Below, piece after piece: positions 1 through 10,040 of a stretch of 61,641 nt of DNA (positions are counted from its first letter, which is position 1; every line of letters begins with the position of its first letter). The DNA lies in NCBI GenBank assembly GCA_023251915.1, contig JAHEXW010000008.1, positions 1 to 61,641 on the forward strand, given 5' to 3'. The notes under the pieces were generated by a model. That model saw nothing but the letters and a program-made list of their open reading frames with translations. It had not been told where the DNA came from and ran no database searches. This stretch comes from Actinomycetes bacterium (GTDB taxonomy: Bacteria > Actinomycetota > JAHEXW01). The translations under genes and the position numbers were made by a program.

Positions 1-699
1 CTGATCGGCTATGGCTCGCGTGATGGCTTGGCGAATCCACCAAGTCGCGTAGGTTGAGAACTTGTAGCCGCGGCGATAGTCGAACTTCTCAACGGCGCGA
101 ATCAAACCCAGATTGCCCTCTTGGATAGGATCGAGGAATAGCATGCCTCGACCAACATATCTTTTGGCGATGGAAACGACCAACCGCAAGTTGGCTTCAA
201 CCAGCTTGGACTTGGCCCGCATGTCGCCCTGCTCGATACGTTTGGCCAGCTCAACCTCTTGTGCGGCGTTCAGCAAAGAAACCTTGCCGATTTCCTTTAG
301 ATACATTTTTACCGGGTCGCCGGCAGCGACTTTCATCGCGGCTTCATCGCTCTTCTCGCTGGCCGGAGTCTCAAAGCGGCTAGTCTTTGTCTCGGCTTCC
401 TCTAGGTCCGGGAGTCCCGCCGCAATCTCTTCCAACTCTTCCGCTTCGTCGGCGACATCGATGCCCATGTCGGCCAATCTGGCGTAGATATCTTCGCTTT
501 GCTCCGGCGTCAGCTGAACGTTTTTGAATGCGTCCTCGAATTCTTCGGTAGTTACGAAACCGCGCTCGCGGCCTTTGTCGGTCAATTCCTTGATCTTACC
601 GGCCGTTGGATCGTCTAACGGCGCCATTACCGGCGCTGCCTCAACGACAGCGGCTGTTTTTGAGGAGGTTGTCGTCTTCGTTTTCTTTTTCTCAGCCAT
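1..699 (-). CDS. rpoD: RNA polymerase primary sigma factor (partial, N-terminal part)
   Basis: This is the primary sigma factor, which directs RNA polymerase to housekeeping promoters. About 233 residues are visible, from the ATG at 699 to the window edge. A lysine-rich N-terminus is followed by an acidic stretch rich in Glu, Asp and Ala. Region 1.2 begins near [11 protein letters not shown], and region 2 follows with [26 protein letters not shown] and [13 protein letters not shown], where the window ends inside region 2.3-2.4. Regions 3 and 4 are outside. The start overlaps the end of dnaG by 8 nt, so translation is probably coupled. The dgt-dnaG-rpoD order is a variant of the classical macromolecular synthesis operon. 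The identification is secure; only the C-terminus is unseen. Confidence 0.96.
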   Translation of the reverse strand, partial: MAEKKKTKTTTSSKTAAVVEAAPVMAPLDDPTAGKIKELTDKGRERGFVTTEEFEDAFKNVQLTPEQSEDIYARLADMGIDVADEAEELEEIAAGLPDLEEAETKTSRFETPASEKSDEAAMKVAAGDPVKMYLKEIGKVSLLNAAQEVELAKRIEQGDMRAKSKLVEANLRLVVSIAKRYVGRGMLFLDPIQEGNLGLIRAVEKFDYRRGYKFSTYATWWIRQAITRAIADQ

Positions 700-2533
700 T
701 GGTTGCTAGGATCTCCCTCCGCTCCGCTTCCAGTTCAAGTAGGCGCCCAAAAAGCTCGTCATGCCGCTCCGGTTCAACCGCGGGATCGACGTTCTGCATT
801 TGCGCCTTCACAATGTTAATTCGCCGCGCAATCTCTAATTCCTTTATTCGGCGCAACAAATCGGCAAGTAACCTGGCTTCGTCGCCAGCGGTCGCGGGCG
901 CGGCGGTAAGGGCTGTAACCAGGCGTTTCTCATCACTGTCGGTAAGCGTTTCCAGCAAAGCCGCCGGATCCAGGCGTCCTCGCCGGCCGTGGTCCGCTCG
1001 CAAATGTTCAAAAACAGCCCGCATATCCGGATGGCTGAAATACTCCGGCGTCAGAACCGTCAGTAACTCGACGCCGCGGCTACTTTGCAGAATGAACCTG
1101 ACGACAGCTGTTTCCGCGTTGCGCGACGCGTCTTTTTTGGCCGGTCCGGTAGCGGTTGTTTGGGTGCGCCCTGGCTCTCTGCGGGCGAGATACTTGGAAA
1201 ACTCGTCAAACAAAGCCTCGTAGGACGTATGCAAATGCTCCGCGACTGCCTTGAGATACTGCTCGCGGGCTACCGGACTGGGTAGAATCGCGATTATCTC
1301 GACCGCTCGCGACGCGATTTTTTCGCGACCGCCAACGGTTTTACGATCCCCGGCCGTAAAGGCAGTGTTTAAACAGAAGTCGACCAAAGGCTTCGCGCCT
1401 GCCAGAAGCTTTTTAAATGCCTCCCCGCCCTGACCGGCAGCAAAATCCGCGGGATCCATATTGGCCGGCAACGCGGCGACAAAGAGATCCAAGTGCCGCG
1501 TTTGCGCGAATTGGTCGAATTTGCGATACTCCGGGCCCAGATAGAACTCACGCATCAGGTCCAGGCCGCGGGCGGCTGCTTTCTGGCCGGCCTCGTCGGC
1601 GTCGAATACCAAAACTACTCTGTGCGTGAAACGCGACAGCAGCTTTAGGTGATCAGAACCCAACGCCGTTCCCAGGGTCGCGACGACGTTCGGCACACCG
1701 GCCTGCATAAGAGATATAACGTCGGTATAGCCTTCGACGATGACCGCCTCGCCGCTTGCCTTGATCGAGTCCGCCGCCCAATTTAGCGCGTAAAGCGCCC
1801 GGCCCTTGTGAAACACCGGTGTCTCCGGGCTGTTCAGGTACTTGGGCGTCGAATCATCCAAAACGCGTCCGCCGAACCCGATAGTTTTGTCTTGCAGATC
1901 GAATATAGGAAAAATAACCCGGCCGCGAAAACGGTCGTACGACCGGCTTGGATTCTTCTCGCTCTTTACTGCCAGCCCCGCCTCCAGCAGCTCCGCCGGT
2001 TTAAAACCCTGACCGCCGGCGTAAGCGGCCAGCGCCTCCCAGGCGTCCGGAGCGAAGCCCAGGCGGAAGCGCTTGATTATCTCTTCGTCGTAGCCGCGAG
2101 CGGTCAAGTAATCGCGACCCGCACGACCCTCTTCCGCTTTGGCCAGCGTTTCTTGGAAGAATCTCAGAGCCAAGTCGTTAGCGGCATATACCCGGGCTTG
2201 CCGCCCCGCCGGTTCTCGATTTACTTTCGTTCCCTGTTCGTAGTGAAGAGTAAAACCGACGCGGTCAGCCAGGGCCTGCACGGCCTCCGGAAAATCAAGA
2301 TTCTCCGTCTTCATCACGAAGCTGATGACATTGCCCCCCTCGCCGCAGCCGAAACAGTGATAGGTCTGGCGGTCCGGATTAACCGTAAACGAAGGCGTTT
2401 TCTCATCGTGAAAAGGACACAGGCCTTTGAACAGGCGGCCGGCCTGCTTTAGTGGGACTTGGGAGGAAATGACGTCGACGATGTCGGCTCTCTGCCTTAC
2501 CTCGTCAATATCTTCATCTTTGATTAACGGCAA
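692..2533 (-). CDS. dnaG: DNA primase
   Basis: DnaG makes the RNA primers for lagging-strand DNA synthesis and loads with the replicative helicase. The 613-residue protein has the family's usual length. A CHC2 zinc-binding domain lies at the N-terminus, with C39, H42, C60 and C63 in [11 protein letters not shown] and [10 protein letters not shown]. The RNA polymerase core carries a TOPRIM fold from about residue 261, with the conserved Glu at E267 in IVEGYTD and the DxD at 311-313 in VFDADEAG. The C-terminal part is the helicase-binding region. It lies 6 nt after dgt and overlaps rpoD by 8 nt, so the three genes are very likely cotranscribed. Confidence 0.97.
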   Translation of the reverse strand: MPLIKDEDIDEVRQRADIVDVISSQVPLKQAGRLFKGLCPFHDEKTPSFTVNPDRQTYHCFGCGEGGNVISFVMKTENLDFPEAVQALADRVGFTLHYEQGTKVNREPAGRQARVYAANDLALRFFQETLAKAEEGRAGRDYLTARGYDEEIIKRFRLGFAPDAWEALAAYAGGQGFKPAELLEAGLAVKSEKNPSRSYDRFRGRVIFPIFDLQDKTIGFGGRVLDDSTPKYLNSPETPVFHKGRALYALNWAADSIKASGEAVIVEGYTDVISLMQAGVPNVVATLGTALGSDHLKLLSRFTHRVVLVFDADEAGQKAAARGLDLMREFYLGPEYRKFDQFAQTRHLDLFVAALPANMDPADFAAGQGGEAFKKLLAGAKPLVDFCLNTAFTAGDRKTVGGREKIASRAVEIIAILPSPVAREQYLKAVAEHLHTSYEALFDEFSKYLARREPGRTQTTATGPAKKDASRNAETAVVRFILQSSRGVELLTVLTPEYFSHPDMRAVFEHLRADHGRRGRLDPAALLETLTDSDEKRLVTALTAAPATAGDEARLLADLLRRIKELEIARRINIVKAQMQNVDPAVEPERHDELFGRLLELEAERREILATNG

Positions 2534-2539
2534 CGGTTT

Positions 2540-3538
2540 CTATCCTTCCCAGGCGTTCGGCATGAACAACTGGACATATTCCCGCAGCGCGTAGCGATCC
2601 GTCATGCCGGCCAGGTAGTCGATAATCATTGTCTCTTGGTCGGGCTTGTCGCCATGCGGCTCTCGCGGCAACTCTCCGGGCCGCTCGGCATAGTAGGCAT
2701 AGAGCTGGCGCAGTACGTTAACCGCCTTGCTCTCTTCGACCTTGGCCGCGCTGCCCACATAAACGTTTTTGAACAGAAACTCTTTCATTGCTTCCATCGC
2801 GTCATACATTGGCTGACTCATTCTGATGTCTTCCCCGTCGATAGAGTTCTCAATCATGTCCATGACCAGGTTGTTGATTCGTTCCCGCCCGGTCTGCCCC
2901 AGTACCGCAATCAAGTCGGCCGGCAGCTCCGCCTCGGTCAGCACCCGGGCGCGCACCGCGTCGTCAATATCGTGGTTGATATAGGCGATACGATCGGCCA
3001 AACGGACGACTTTGCCTTCCAGAGTGGCAGGTACCAGTTCTTCGACGTGTGTCATTATGCCGTCCAGCACCTCTCGGGTAAGATTGAGACCGGCACCGTC
3101 CTTCTCGAGAACCCGGGCAACGCGCACGCTCTGCGCGTTATGCTCAAAAGGTCGCAAGGTATGCGGCGGTTGCCAGGCGTCCTCACCTGTGTGGCCGAAA
3201 GGACTGTGTCCCAAGTCGTGGCCGAGGGCGATCGCCTCGGTCAGATCCTCGTTCAAGGACAACGCCCTGGCAATCGTCCTGGCCACTTGATCGACCTCAA
3301 GCGTGTGCGTCAAGCGGGTCCTGTAGTGGTCGCCTTCGGGAGACAGAAATACCTGGGTCTTGTGTTTTAGGCGGCGGAAGGATTTGCAGTGAACTATGCG
3401 GTCGCGATCACGCTGGTAGCAGGTGCGAATACTGCTGTCTTCCTCTTGACGCTCCCGCCCGGCGCTTTTTACGCTTAACTGAGCTCGAGGAGAGAGAAAC
3501 TCGGCTTCCCTCTCCTCGATCATCTTTCTTATATTCAT
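2540..3538 (-). CDS. dgt: dGTP triphosphohydrolase (HD superfamily)
   Basis: This is a deoxyguanosinetriphosphate triphosphohydrolase-like HD phosphohydrolase, a family that splits dNTPs into deoxynucleoside and triphosphate. The 332-residue protein carries the metal-binding set H78 (in RLTHTLEVDQV), H107-D108 (ALGHDLGHSPFGHTGED) and a later Asp near DRIAYINHDIDDA. Its length and the short N-terminal segment RDRDRIVHCKSFRRLKHKTQVF are typical of the shorter bacterial form. It is the first gene of a dgt-dnaG-rpoD operon. A TATACT hexamer ends 8 nt before the ATG and no Shine-Dalgarno is visible, which suggests a leaderless transcript. True substrate preference among the dNTPs cannot be read from sequence. 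Confidence 0.93.
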   Translation of the reverse strand: MNIRKMIEEREAEFLSPRAQLSVKSAGRERQEEDSSIRTCYQRDRDRIVHCKSFRRLKHKTQVFLSPEGDHYRTRLTHTLEVDQVARTIARALSLNEDLTEAIALGHDLGHSPFGHTGEDAWQPPHTLRPFEHNAQSVRVARVLEKDGAGLNLTREVLDGIMTHVEELVPATLEGKVVRLADRIAYINHDIDDAVRARVLTEAELPADLIAVLGQTGRERINNLVMDMIENSIDGEDIRMSQPMYDAMEAMKEFLFKNVYVGSAAKVEESKAVNVLRQLYAYYAERPGELPREPHGDKPDQETMIIDYLAGMTDRYALREYVQLFMPNAWEG

Positions 3539-3651
3539 AGGTTTTGAGTATAACGCATTAGCGCAGAAGGCCTAAGGCGCAAGCGTGGCTGTAACATTTT
3601 ATGGCCTCTTTTCGACCTTCCTTCTGTTCTTCTGAGCTTCTACCTTCTGAG
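3539..3651. other. Intergenic region with purine-rich microrepeats
   Basis: This 113-bp gap separates ppsA (stop at 3652) from dgt. Read on the minus strand, the part next to ppsA is purine-rich and built from iterated AGAAG and CTCAGAAG units (about 3600-3651). The part next to dgt holds the -10 element. I see no clear hairpin with a T-run for ppsA termination and no RNA gene. Confidence 0.5.
3547..3552 (-). promoter_or_regulatory. -10 element of a probable leaderless promoter for dgt-dnaG-rpoD
   Basis: On the minus strand TATACT matches the sigma70 -10 consensus at five of six positions and ends 8 nt before the dgt ATG at 3538. A start site 6-7 nt downstream would leave a leader of about 0-2 nt. 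The sequence between has no Shine-Dalgarno. The -35 is weak (TTAGGC at a 17-nt spacing), so this rests mainly on the -10 geometry. Confidence 0.45.
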
Positions 3652-6042
3652 CTACCAAGTCAGATCGTCCTTGGGGGCGATTTCATTGCCAGTCAGCTTT
3701 TCCATCATTATCCGCTGTTCGGCCTGAGCAACCAGCTTTTTCGTCGCTTTGACCGCGTCCGGGTTAACTGAGATAGAATCGATGCCCGCTTTGACCAGAA
3801 AGACTGTGAAATCTTCGTAGACGCTAGGCGCCTGGCCGCAGATGGAAACGGTCTTGCCGTCGCGGTGCGCCACTTCGATCAGATGTTTGATGGCGCGGCG
3901 GACCGCCAGATTGCGCTCGTCGAAGATGTCGGCGACCGTGTCGTTGTCCCGATCGCAACCCAAGATCAGCATGGTCAGATCGTTTGAGCCGATCGAATAG
4001 CCGTCGACGTATTTATTGAACTGATCCGCGAGGATGATGTTGGATGGAATCTCGGCCATCAGCCAGACCTTGAAATCGGCTGAACGCTCCAGGCCTTCTT
4101 CGGCCATGATACCGACAATTGTCTTGGCTTCTTCGACGGTCCGGCAGAACGGGATCATTACATGCACGTTGGTCAAACCGAATTCATCGCGGACCTTGCG
4201 CACGGCTTGCAGCTCGAGACGGAAAGCCGGGTTATATTTCGGATCATAGTACCGTGACGCGCCTCTCCAGCCGAGCAACGCGCTAGGCTCGTTCGGCTCG
4301 AATTCGTCTCCGCCCTTAAGGTCCCTGTACTCACTGCTCTTGAAATCCGAGAAGCGAAGGACGATCGGGCGCGGCGCCATAGCCGACGCTACAACGCGGA
4401 AAGCCTCGGCCAGTTGATCGACAACCTTCTCCGGATGGCCCTCTTTGATGAGATAAAGCGGATGCTCGTGAATGGAAGTCGTCCAGATGAACTCCTCACG
4501 CATCAAACCGATACCGTCGCTTGGTAAGGCCGAATATTTCTCGGCCAGCTCCGGGTCACCCAGGTTCATATAGATCTTGGTCCCTGTGACCGGATATGTT
4601 TCGCTGGCTATCATCTGGCCGGACGCTGGAGCGGCCGCCTTCTTGACCGCCTCTTCCAGAATGCCCTCGTAAACGGTGCCGTTCTTCGCATCGACAGTTA
4701 CGTCCATGCCTGTTTTGATGGCTTGCGTTGCCGGAGTTCCTTTGCTCTTGGTTCCGACAATGCATGGGATGCCCATCTCGCGACTGACAATCGCTGCATG
4801 GCAGGTCATGCCGCCGGAATCGGTAACAATTGCGGACGCCTTACGCATGGCCGGAACCCAGTCGGGCGCAGTCATCTCGGTGACCAGCACTTCGCCTTCC
4901 TTGAATTCACCGATGCGGTCGGCCGACGGAATTACGTGCGCCTTGCCGGCCGCCAGACCGGGCGACGCCGGCAAACCTCTGACGACTACTTTTCGGTCGG
5001 TCGTTGTTACCATATCTGGTGCCTCCGCTTGTGCTGCGCCCATCTGAGACCAGACGGTCTCCGGCCGAGCCTGCAAAATGAACAACTTGTCGGTGCGTTC
5101 GTCGACGGCCCATTCGATGTCCATCGGTCTTTTATAATGCTTCTCGATATCGCGCGCGTACTTGGCGAGGCCAATAACCTGGCTTTCCGGCAATACAGGC
5201 GCATCGGCCAGCTTGGCCGGCACCTTCTTTTCTACTGTGCCTCCCTTAGGGTCGCGCACTAGCATGATGGGTTTGTTGACAATGTTCTGGCGGACGATCT
5301 TCATGTCGGTCTTGCTGACCGCGAATTCGTCGGGAACTACGTTGCCGCCTACGACGTATTCGCCCAGGCCGTAGCTGCCTTCGATCAGGATTATGTTCTG
5401 GTCGCCGGTCGATACGTCAAGCGTAAACATAACGCCCGCCGCTTTGGAGTAGACCATCATCTGGACCGTCGCGCTCAGGGCGACCGATAAATGGTCAAAA
5501 CCCTTCTGCACTCGGTAGTATATGACGCGGTCAGTGAACATCGAGCTGTAGCATTCCTTGACCTTCTCGACGACCTCGTCCTCGCCGTGCACGTTGAGAT
5601 AGGTTTCCTGCTGTCCGGCGAAGCTGGCGTCAGGCAAGTCCTCGGCAGTCGCGGAGCTCCGGACGGCAACGAACGGTTCCTTCTCTCCGGCTTTTTTGGC
5701 CAGCTCCCGGTACGATTTCTTAATGGTCTCGGCCAGGTCGGCCGGCATCGAAGCATCCATTATGAGCTTGCGGACGGCCTTGCCTACCTTCTGCAACGTC
5801 GCCGAATCCTCGGAATCGGTCAGCTCGCCCAGAATCTTGCCGATTTGATCCTGCAGGCCGGCTTCTTTAATGAAATGCCAGTAAGCCGCCGCCGTCGTAG
5901 CAAATCCGTACGGCACCGGCACCTTTGTTTTAGAGGTCATCTCTCCCAGTGAAGCCGACTTGCCTCCAACTAGGGGCACTTCGTCAATGCCGATGTCGTT
6001 GAACCACAGTACGTGTTCCTTCGTTTTGTCACGAACTACCAT
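3652..6042 (-). CDS. ppsA: Phosphoenolpyruvate synthase (pyruvate, water dikinase)
   Basis: PEP synthase makes phosphoenolpyruvate from pyruvate, ATP and water, the entry step of gluconeogenesis. The 796 residues match the family length. An N-terminal ATP-grasp domain begins with LVGGKSASLGEM. The swivelling phosphohistidine domain has the catalytic H415 in GGMTCHAAIVSREMG. The C-terminal PEP/pyruvate-binding TIM barrel includes GSNDLTMLILGCDRD and the catalytic Cys near VSICGQAPS. The start has a strong ribosome-binding site (GGAGG, about 6 nt from the ATG) and its own promoter overlapping the end of ppsR. The neighbouring ppsR encodes the kinase/phosphorylase family that regulates this enzyme, so the two form a functional pair. 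Confidence 0.96.
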   Translation of the reverse strand: MVVRDKTKEHVLWFNDIGIDEVPLVGGKSASLGEMTSKTKVPVPYGFATTAAAYWHFIKEAGLQDQIGKILGELTDSEDSATLQKVGKAVRKLIMDASMPADLAETIKKSYRELAKKAGEKEPFVAVRSSATAEDLPDASFAGQQETYLNVHGEDEVVEKVKECYSSMFTDRVIYYRVQKGFDHLSVALSATVQMMVYSKAAGVMFTLDVSTGDQNIILIEGSYGLGEYVVGGNVVPDEFAVSKTDMKIVRQNIVNKPIMLVRDPKGGTVEKKVPAKLADAPVLPESQVIGLAKYARDIEKHYKRPMDIEWAVDERTDKLFILQARPETVWSQMGAAQAEAPDMVTTTDRKVVVRGLPASPGLAAGKAHVIPSADRIGEFKEGEVLVTEMTAPDWVPAMRKASAIVTDSGGMTCHAAIVSREMGIPCIVGTKSKGTPATQAIKTGMDVTVDAKNGTVYEGILEEAVKKAAAPASGQMIASETYPVTGTKIYMNLGDPELAEKYSALPSDGIGLMREEFIWTTSIHEHPLYLIKEGHPEKVVDQLAEAFRVVASAMAPRPIVLRFSDFKSSEYRDLKGGDEFEPNEPSALLGWRGASRYYDPKYNPAFRLELQAVRKVRDEFGLTNVHVMIPFCRTVEEAKTIVGIMAEEGLERSADFKVWLMAEIPSNIILADQFNKYVDGYSIGSNDLTMLILGCDRDNDTVADIFDERNLAVRRAIKHLIEVAHRDGKTVSICGQAPSVYEDFTVFLVKAGIDSISVNPDAVKATKKLVAQAEQRIMMEKLTGNEIAPKDDLTW

Positions 6043-6090
6043 ATGACACCTCCGTCAAGAGCAAATAGAGAAGTTAGCGATTAGAGGGTA

Positions 6091-6120
6091 ATTGTATCTT
6101 AAGCGCGGGCGGCTAGACAA
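6091..6120 (-). promoter_or_regulatory. Sigma70-type promoter of ppsA
   Basis: On the minus strand TTGTCT (6120-6115) and TACAAT (6096-6091) are separated by 18 nt, four and five matches to consensus. The predicted start lies about 42 nt upstream of the ppsA ATG, leaving room for its Shine-Dalgarno. The -35 overlaps the last codons of ppsR. Confidence 0.6.
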
Positions 6121-6928
6121 GCGGTTCTTCCAAGTCAGCCAGGCCGGTGATAATCTCTTGTGCGGTCTCCTCGACCGCTTTCCCGGTAACGTCGATGACG
6201 CGGCATTTAAGTCGCCGCATCAGCTCCTGGCTGTAGCGAATCTCCTTGAGTATGTGCGTCGGGTCGGCGTATTGAGAATCCGAAAAACTGGCCATCATCG
6301 TCAGCCGCCTGGCCCTGATCTCGTGAAGTTTTCTAGGATTGATGCTCAGGCCAATGATGTGTTCCGATTTGACCTGGAACAGTTCTTTCGGATACGGCAA
6401 ACCGTAGACTATCGGGACGTTAGCGACCTTCCAACCGCGATACGCTAAATATATAGAGAGCGGCGTTTTGCCCGTCCGGGAAACGCCGACCAACACGATG
6501 TCCGCGTCGGCGATGTCTTCCGGCTCGGCTCCATCGTCGTGCTTGACGGTGAATTGTATGGCGTCTATCCAGTCGAAGTACTCCGTATCCATACGGGTAA
6601 TCGGGCCGGGCTGCATAACCGGCGCATTGCCTGTCATATGGTCCAGGGTGTCCAGCGCGGGTCCCAGCACGTCTAGCGCGTTCAAGCCGGCCATCCCGGT
6701 CTCGCGGCCGAAGAACTCCCTTAGTTCAGGACGAACCAGGGTGTAGAATATCACGGCCTCGTCCAGCTTGGCTCGTTCGATGACCTTTTCCAGACGGCTT
6801 TTGTTGGAGGCCGCGGGGACCATGATGATGTTAAAGTCGTTGTCTGGGAACTGGCCAGTCGCGGACCTCGCGACCCTCTCCGCCGTCTCTCCGGAGTAAT
6901 CAGAAACGGCGTAGATAGTAAAAGCCAT
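6113..6928 (-). CDS. ppsR: PEP synthase regulatory kinase/pyrophosphorylase
   Basis: This is a DUF299-family bifunctional ADP-dependent kinase and phosphate-dependent pyrophosphorylase. Members switch PEP synthase or pyruvate phosphate dikinase off and on by threonine phosphorylation. The 271-residue protein starts with the family's IYAVSDYSGETAERVA. A P-loop lies at residues 148-155 (GVSRTGKT), followed by PLSIYLAYRG and the conserved C-terminal block around GLSINPRKLHEIR. The target can be inferred from context: the adjacent ppsA is a PEP synthase, so PpsR is more likely than the dikinase regulator PDRP. Its start overlaps the stop of glyS by one base. Confidence 0.94.
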   Translation of the reverse strand: MAFTIYAVSDYSGETAERVARSATGQFPDNDFNIIMVPAASNKSRLEKVIERAKLDEAVIFYTLVRPELREFFGRETGMAGLNALDVLGPALDTLDHMTGNAPVMQPGPITRMDTEYFDWIDAIQFTVKHDDGAEPEDIADADIVLVGVSRTGKTPLSIYLAYRGWKVANVPIVYGLPYPKELFQVKSEHIIGLSINPRKLHEIRARRLTMMASFSDSQYADPTHILKEIRYSQELMRRLKCRVIDVTGKAVEETAQEIITGLADLEEPLV

Positions 6929-9018
6929 TAGTTGCCTTCCCGGACGATCTTTGAGAAATCAGCCACCGCCAAATACAGGCGGGCGCATTTTTTCAGCAGT
7001 GCCAAACGGTTGTTTTTAACTTTGGGGTCTTTATCCATAACCAGAACATCGTCGAAATACTTGTCGATGGACGGCCGCAACCGGGCCAGAGCGGTCACGT
7101 AGTCTTTAACGTTCCCGTCTTCCTCGTATTTCTCGAAGTCGGCCTCGGCTTGCTCGACTGCGCTTAACAATTGACCTTCCGCAGGATCCGTAAAGACCGT
7201 CGCATCCACGAACATCTCACCGGCGTTCTTAGAGAGGTTGAAACAGCGCTCAAACCCCGTCAACACGTCGTTCAAGGTATCGGAGCCCAGCATGCCGTTC
7301 AGCGCTCGCGCCGTTGCCTCCAGGGAGACCAGGTCATTCAGTTCCGTTTCCAGCACAGCGTCGGCGATGTCGTAACGGAATCCTTCGTAGGTGAAATGGA
7401 ACTTCAGGCGTCCTTTCAGAAAATCTTCAACATCGGCGAAGATGTCTCCCGCCGGCCGGATCTTAACGCCCTGCCGCTCGAAGCGGAAAACGGCCCCGGC
7501 GACCAGAGGTTCCAGTTCCAGCCCCAGCTTTTCGTCGAGAATTATCGAGACTATTCCTTGGGCTTGGCGCCGCAAAGCATAAGGGTCTTCTGAACCGGTC
7601 GGAATAAGACCGATCCCAAAACAGCCGGTCAGAGTGTCGATTTTGTCCGCTAGACTGACCGCAACGCCGCCTTTGGTGGCCGGCAGAGAATCGCCGAACG
7701 ACTTGGGGAGATAGTGTTCCCGAATGGCTGACGCCAGCACCGCCGGATGGCCGTCTCGTTTTGCGTACTCTTCGCCGACCGCGCCCTGCAGGTCCGGAAA
7801 TTCGCGCACCATGTTGGTGGTCAGGTCGGCCTTGGCTAACATAGCCGCCAGCTCGGCCCCGGCGGTCTCGTCGTCGGTATAGTTTAGCTGGTCAGAGATT
7901 TCAGCCGTCAGCTCTTTAACTCGTGTGGCTTTGTCGTAGACCGTACCCAGTTTTTCCTGGAAGACAATCTCTTTAAGATCGTTAACCCGCGCCGTCAAAG
8001 TCGTCTTGCCGTCCTCTTCGTAAAAGAACAGCGCATCGGCCAGACGGGCCCGCAAAACGCGCTCGTGGCCGGTACGGATCATGGCCGCGGACGCCTTCGC
8101 ACCGTTATGTACGACAACAAAAGCGGGCAGCAGCCGTCCGTCTTTGTCCTCGACCGGAAAATATCTTTGGTGGCTCTCCATCGCAGTCACAACGACAGAG
8201 CGCGGCAGGTCGACAAATTCTTCGTCAAATGTCCCGGCCACAGCGTTCGGCGCCTCAATTAGGAAGACAACCTCGTCCAGCACCTTAGGATTGATCGCCG
8301 CCACACCCTTGGCGAGTTTCGCCGCCGCGTTGATTTCTGCCTCGATCAACCCGCGCCGCTCCGCGTGGTCGACGACAATGCCGGCTTTATCGATTTGTTT
8401 AAAGTAGTCGGCCGTGTTCTTGATGTTTATTGTCTGGCTGCCGGTAGCGCGGGGCCCGCGGGTAATGTTGCCTGATGACAACATCTCGAGCTCAACGGCG
8501 ACTTCGTCATCGCCATATAGTGCCAGCAACCAGCGGATCGGCCGGGAGAAGCGCATGTTGTAGTCGCCCCACCGCATTGACTTGCCAAATTCCAAGCCGT
8601 TAACGAGCGCGGCCAGCAATTCAGGTAGAACGTCCATGGCTCGGGGGGCAGGCTTGGCGTTTAAGGCAAAGACGTACTCGCCTTTGCCTTCGGTCTTCTT
8701 GATAAGATCGGCCGGCGTGACACCCTGTGATTTCGCGAAGCCTTCGGCCGCCCGGGTAAAGGCGCCCGCAGCGTCAAACGCGGCCGCGACACTTGGCCCT
8801 TTGACCTCATTAATCGTCGCTTCGCCCTGAGCCGCCAAACCTTCCACATGTAAAACAAACCGGCGCGGCGTTGCTAGGACGCGAACGCTTCCGTGAGTTA
8901 GCCCGATTGCTGCGAAAACCAGCGGCGCGGCACATTCCAGCTGTTCGATCGCCGCAGCACAAGCATCGGCCGGCAGCTCCTCCGTGCCTATCTCAAAGAG
9001 CAGGTCGCGCTCAGTCAT
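6928..9018 (-). CDS. glyS: Glycyl-tRNA synthetase beta subunit
   Basis: GlyS is the beta subunit of the alpha2-beta2 type glycyl-tRNA synthetase. The beta subunit mainly recognises tRNA, while the alpha subunit carries the aminoacylation site. The 696 residues are the family's usual size, and the N-terminus ([15 protein letters not shown]) is diagnostic. The central HD-like region and the C-terminal anticodon-binding helices ([21 protein letters not shown]) are present. Its start overlaps the glyQ stop by 8 nt, consistent with coupled, stoichiometric translation. This tetrameric enzyme is found in many Gram-negative and some Gram-positive lineages, whereas most actinobacteria use the dimeric enzyme, which bears on the lineage inference. 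Confidence 0.97.
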   Translation of the reverse strand: MTERDLLFEIGTEELPADACAAAIEQLECAAPLVFAAIGLTHGSVRVLATPRRFVLHVEGLAAQGEATINEVKGPSVAAAFDAAGAFTRAAEGFAKSQGVTPADLIKKTEGKGEYVFALNAKPAPRAMDVLPELLAALVNGLEFGKSMRWGDYNMRFSRPIRWLLALYGDDEVAVELEMLSSGNITRGPRATGSQTINIKNTADYFKQIDKAGIVVDHAERRGLIEAEINAAAKLAKGVAAINPKVLDEVVFLIEAPNAVAGTFDEEFVDLPRSVVVTAMESHQRYFPVEDKDGRLLPAFVVVHNGAKASAAMIRTGHERVLRARLADALFFYEEDGKTTLTARVNDLKEIVFQEKLGTVYDKATRVKELTAEISDQLNYTDDETAGAELAAMLAKADLTTNMVREFPDLQGAVGEEYAKRDGHPAVLASAIREHYLPKSFGDSLPATKGGVAVSLADKIDTLTGCFGIGLIPTGSEDPYALRRQAQGIVSIILDEKLGLELEPLVAGAVFRFERQGVKIRPAGDIFADVEDFLKGRLKFHFTYEGFRYDIADAVLETELNDLVSLEATARALNGMLGSDTLNDVLTGFERCFNLSKNAGEMFVDATVFTDPAEGQLLSAVEQAEADFEKYEEDGNVKDYVTALARLRPSIDKYFDDVLVMDKDPKVKNNRLALLKKCARLYLAVADFSKIVREGN

Positions 9019-9865
9019 TGTTTTCTTCCATTTGCGCCAGATAACCCGCGGCGCAGGCCTTGGCCATACCTCTTACCCGGCCTATGTAGGCGGCGCGCTC
9101 CGTGACGCTGATGGCGCCGCGCGCGTCTAGAAGGTTGAAAGTATGCGAACATTTCAGGCAGTAATCGTAGGCGGGCAAGACCAGACCGGCCGCCATCGCC
9201 GCGCGTGATTCCGCTTCGTACTTACCGAACAGATCGACCAGCATGTCCACGTTGGCGACCTCGAAGTTGTAGGTTGACCATTCTACCTCGCTTTTATGGT
9301 GAATATCGCCGTATTTTACGCCCGGCTTCCATTCCAGGTCATAGACGTTGTCGACGCCTTGAATATACATCGCGAGACGCTCTAGGCCATAGGTCAGCTC
9401 AACGCTTACCGGCTTTACCTCTACCCCACCTACCTGCTGAAAATAGGTGAACTGGGTCGATTCCATACCGTCGATCCAGACCTCCCATCCCAAACCGGAG
9501 GCGCCGAGCGTCGGCGATTCCCAATCGTCCTCGACAAACCGGATATCGTGTTCGGTGACCTTGATGCCGAGCTTCTCCAAGCTGGCCAGATACAAGTCCT
9601 GAATATCGTCGGGGCTGGGTTTAACAATCACTTGAAACTGGTAATAGAACTGGAGACGGTTTGGATTGTTGCCGTACCGTCCGTCTGTCGGGCGGCGGCT
9701 GGGTTCAACGTAGCACACGCTCCACGGAGCGGGACCGAGTGCACGCAAGAACGTCGCCGGATTAAAGGTGCCGGCTCCGACCTCGACATCGTATGGCTGG
9801 ACTAGCAAACATCCTTGGTCCGTCCAGAATTTTTGCAGCGTTTGAATGATTTCCTGAAAGTTCAA
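9011..9865 (-). CDS. glyQ: Glycyl-tRNA synthetase alpha subunit
   Basis: GlyQ is the catalytic alpha subunit that activates glycine and charges tRNA-Gly together with GlyS. Family motifs [28 protein letters not shown] and [19 protein letters not shown] begin right after the start. I place the start at the TTG at 9865 (284 residues) because homologues begin at LNFQEII and an AAGGAG Shine-Dalgarno lies 11 nt upstream of it. The frame stays open to another TTG at 9907, which would add 14 residues not typical of the family. The gene is followed by glyS. No T-box leader was found upstream despite the enzyme type; instead the upstream gap contains two copies of a palindrome. Confidence 0.95.
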   Translation of the reverse strand: MNFQEIIQTLQKFWTDQGCLLVQPYDVEVGAGTFNPATFLRALGPAPWSVCYVEPSRRPTDGRYGNNPNRLQFYYQFQVIVKPSPDDIQDLYLASLEKLGIKVTEHDIRFVEDDWESPTLGASGLGWEVWIDGMESTQFTYFQQVGGVEVKPVSVELTYGLERLAMYIQGVDNVYDLEWKPGVKYGDIHHKSEVEWSTYNFEVANVDMLVDLFGKYEAESRAAMAAGLVLPAYDYCLKCSHTFNLLDARGAISVTERAAYIGRVRGMAKACAAGYLAQMEENND

Positions 9866-9960
9866 GAGCGTGATTTCTCCTTTGGGTGCCAGCGTCAATA
9901 GTAGCAAACCAGCGACGGGTCAGGCAAATAAATAAAGGTGAGAGCCCCGCCGCCTTTTTT

Positions 9961-9986
9961 GCTTTAGTGCGGTAAAGCACTAAAGC
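9961..9986. repeat. 26-bp palindromic repeat, copy 1
   Basis: Perfect 10-bp arms GCTTTAGTGC and GCACTAAAGC flank a 6-nt loop GGTAAA. Copy 2 is identical over all 26 bases. On the plus-strand side a T-run precedes the hairpin. On the minus strand, the direction of the genes, six A residues follow it rather than T residues, so it is not a standard intrinsic terminator. Confidence 0.85.
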
Positions 9987-10014
9987 ATTTAAACCAGATA
10001 ACCGGACATTTTAC

Positions 10015-10040
10015 GCTTTAGTGCGGTAAAGCACTAAAGC
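10015..10040. repeat. 26-bp palindromic repeat, copy 2
   Basis: This copy is identical to the one at 9961-9986 (arms GCTTTAGTGC and GCACTAAAGC, loop GGTAAA), with a start-to-start spacing of 54 bp. It lies only 5 bp past the stop codon of recO on the minus strand. Flanking bases of the two copies differ, so the unit is the 26 bp itself. No T-run follows on the minus strand. Confidence 0.85.

Noticed and set aside
1808-2452. Plus-strand open frame of 214 residues within dnaG
   Set aside because: It is antisense to a complete DnaG with motifs in the right order, and the protein shows no domain or ribosome-binding site.
2636-3370. Plus-strand open frame of 244 residues over dgt
   Set aside because: It is antisense to the HD dGTPase; no recognisable motif or ribosome-binding site.
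9961-10040. CRISPR array
   Set aside because: There are only two palindromic units with a short 28-bp gap, and no cas genes; it does not fit an array.
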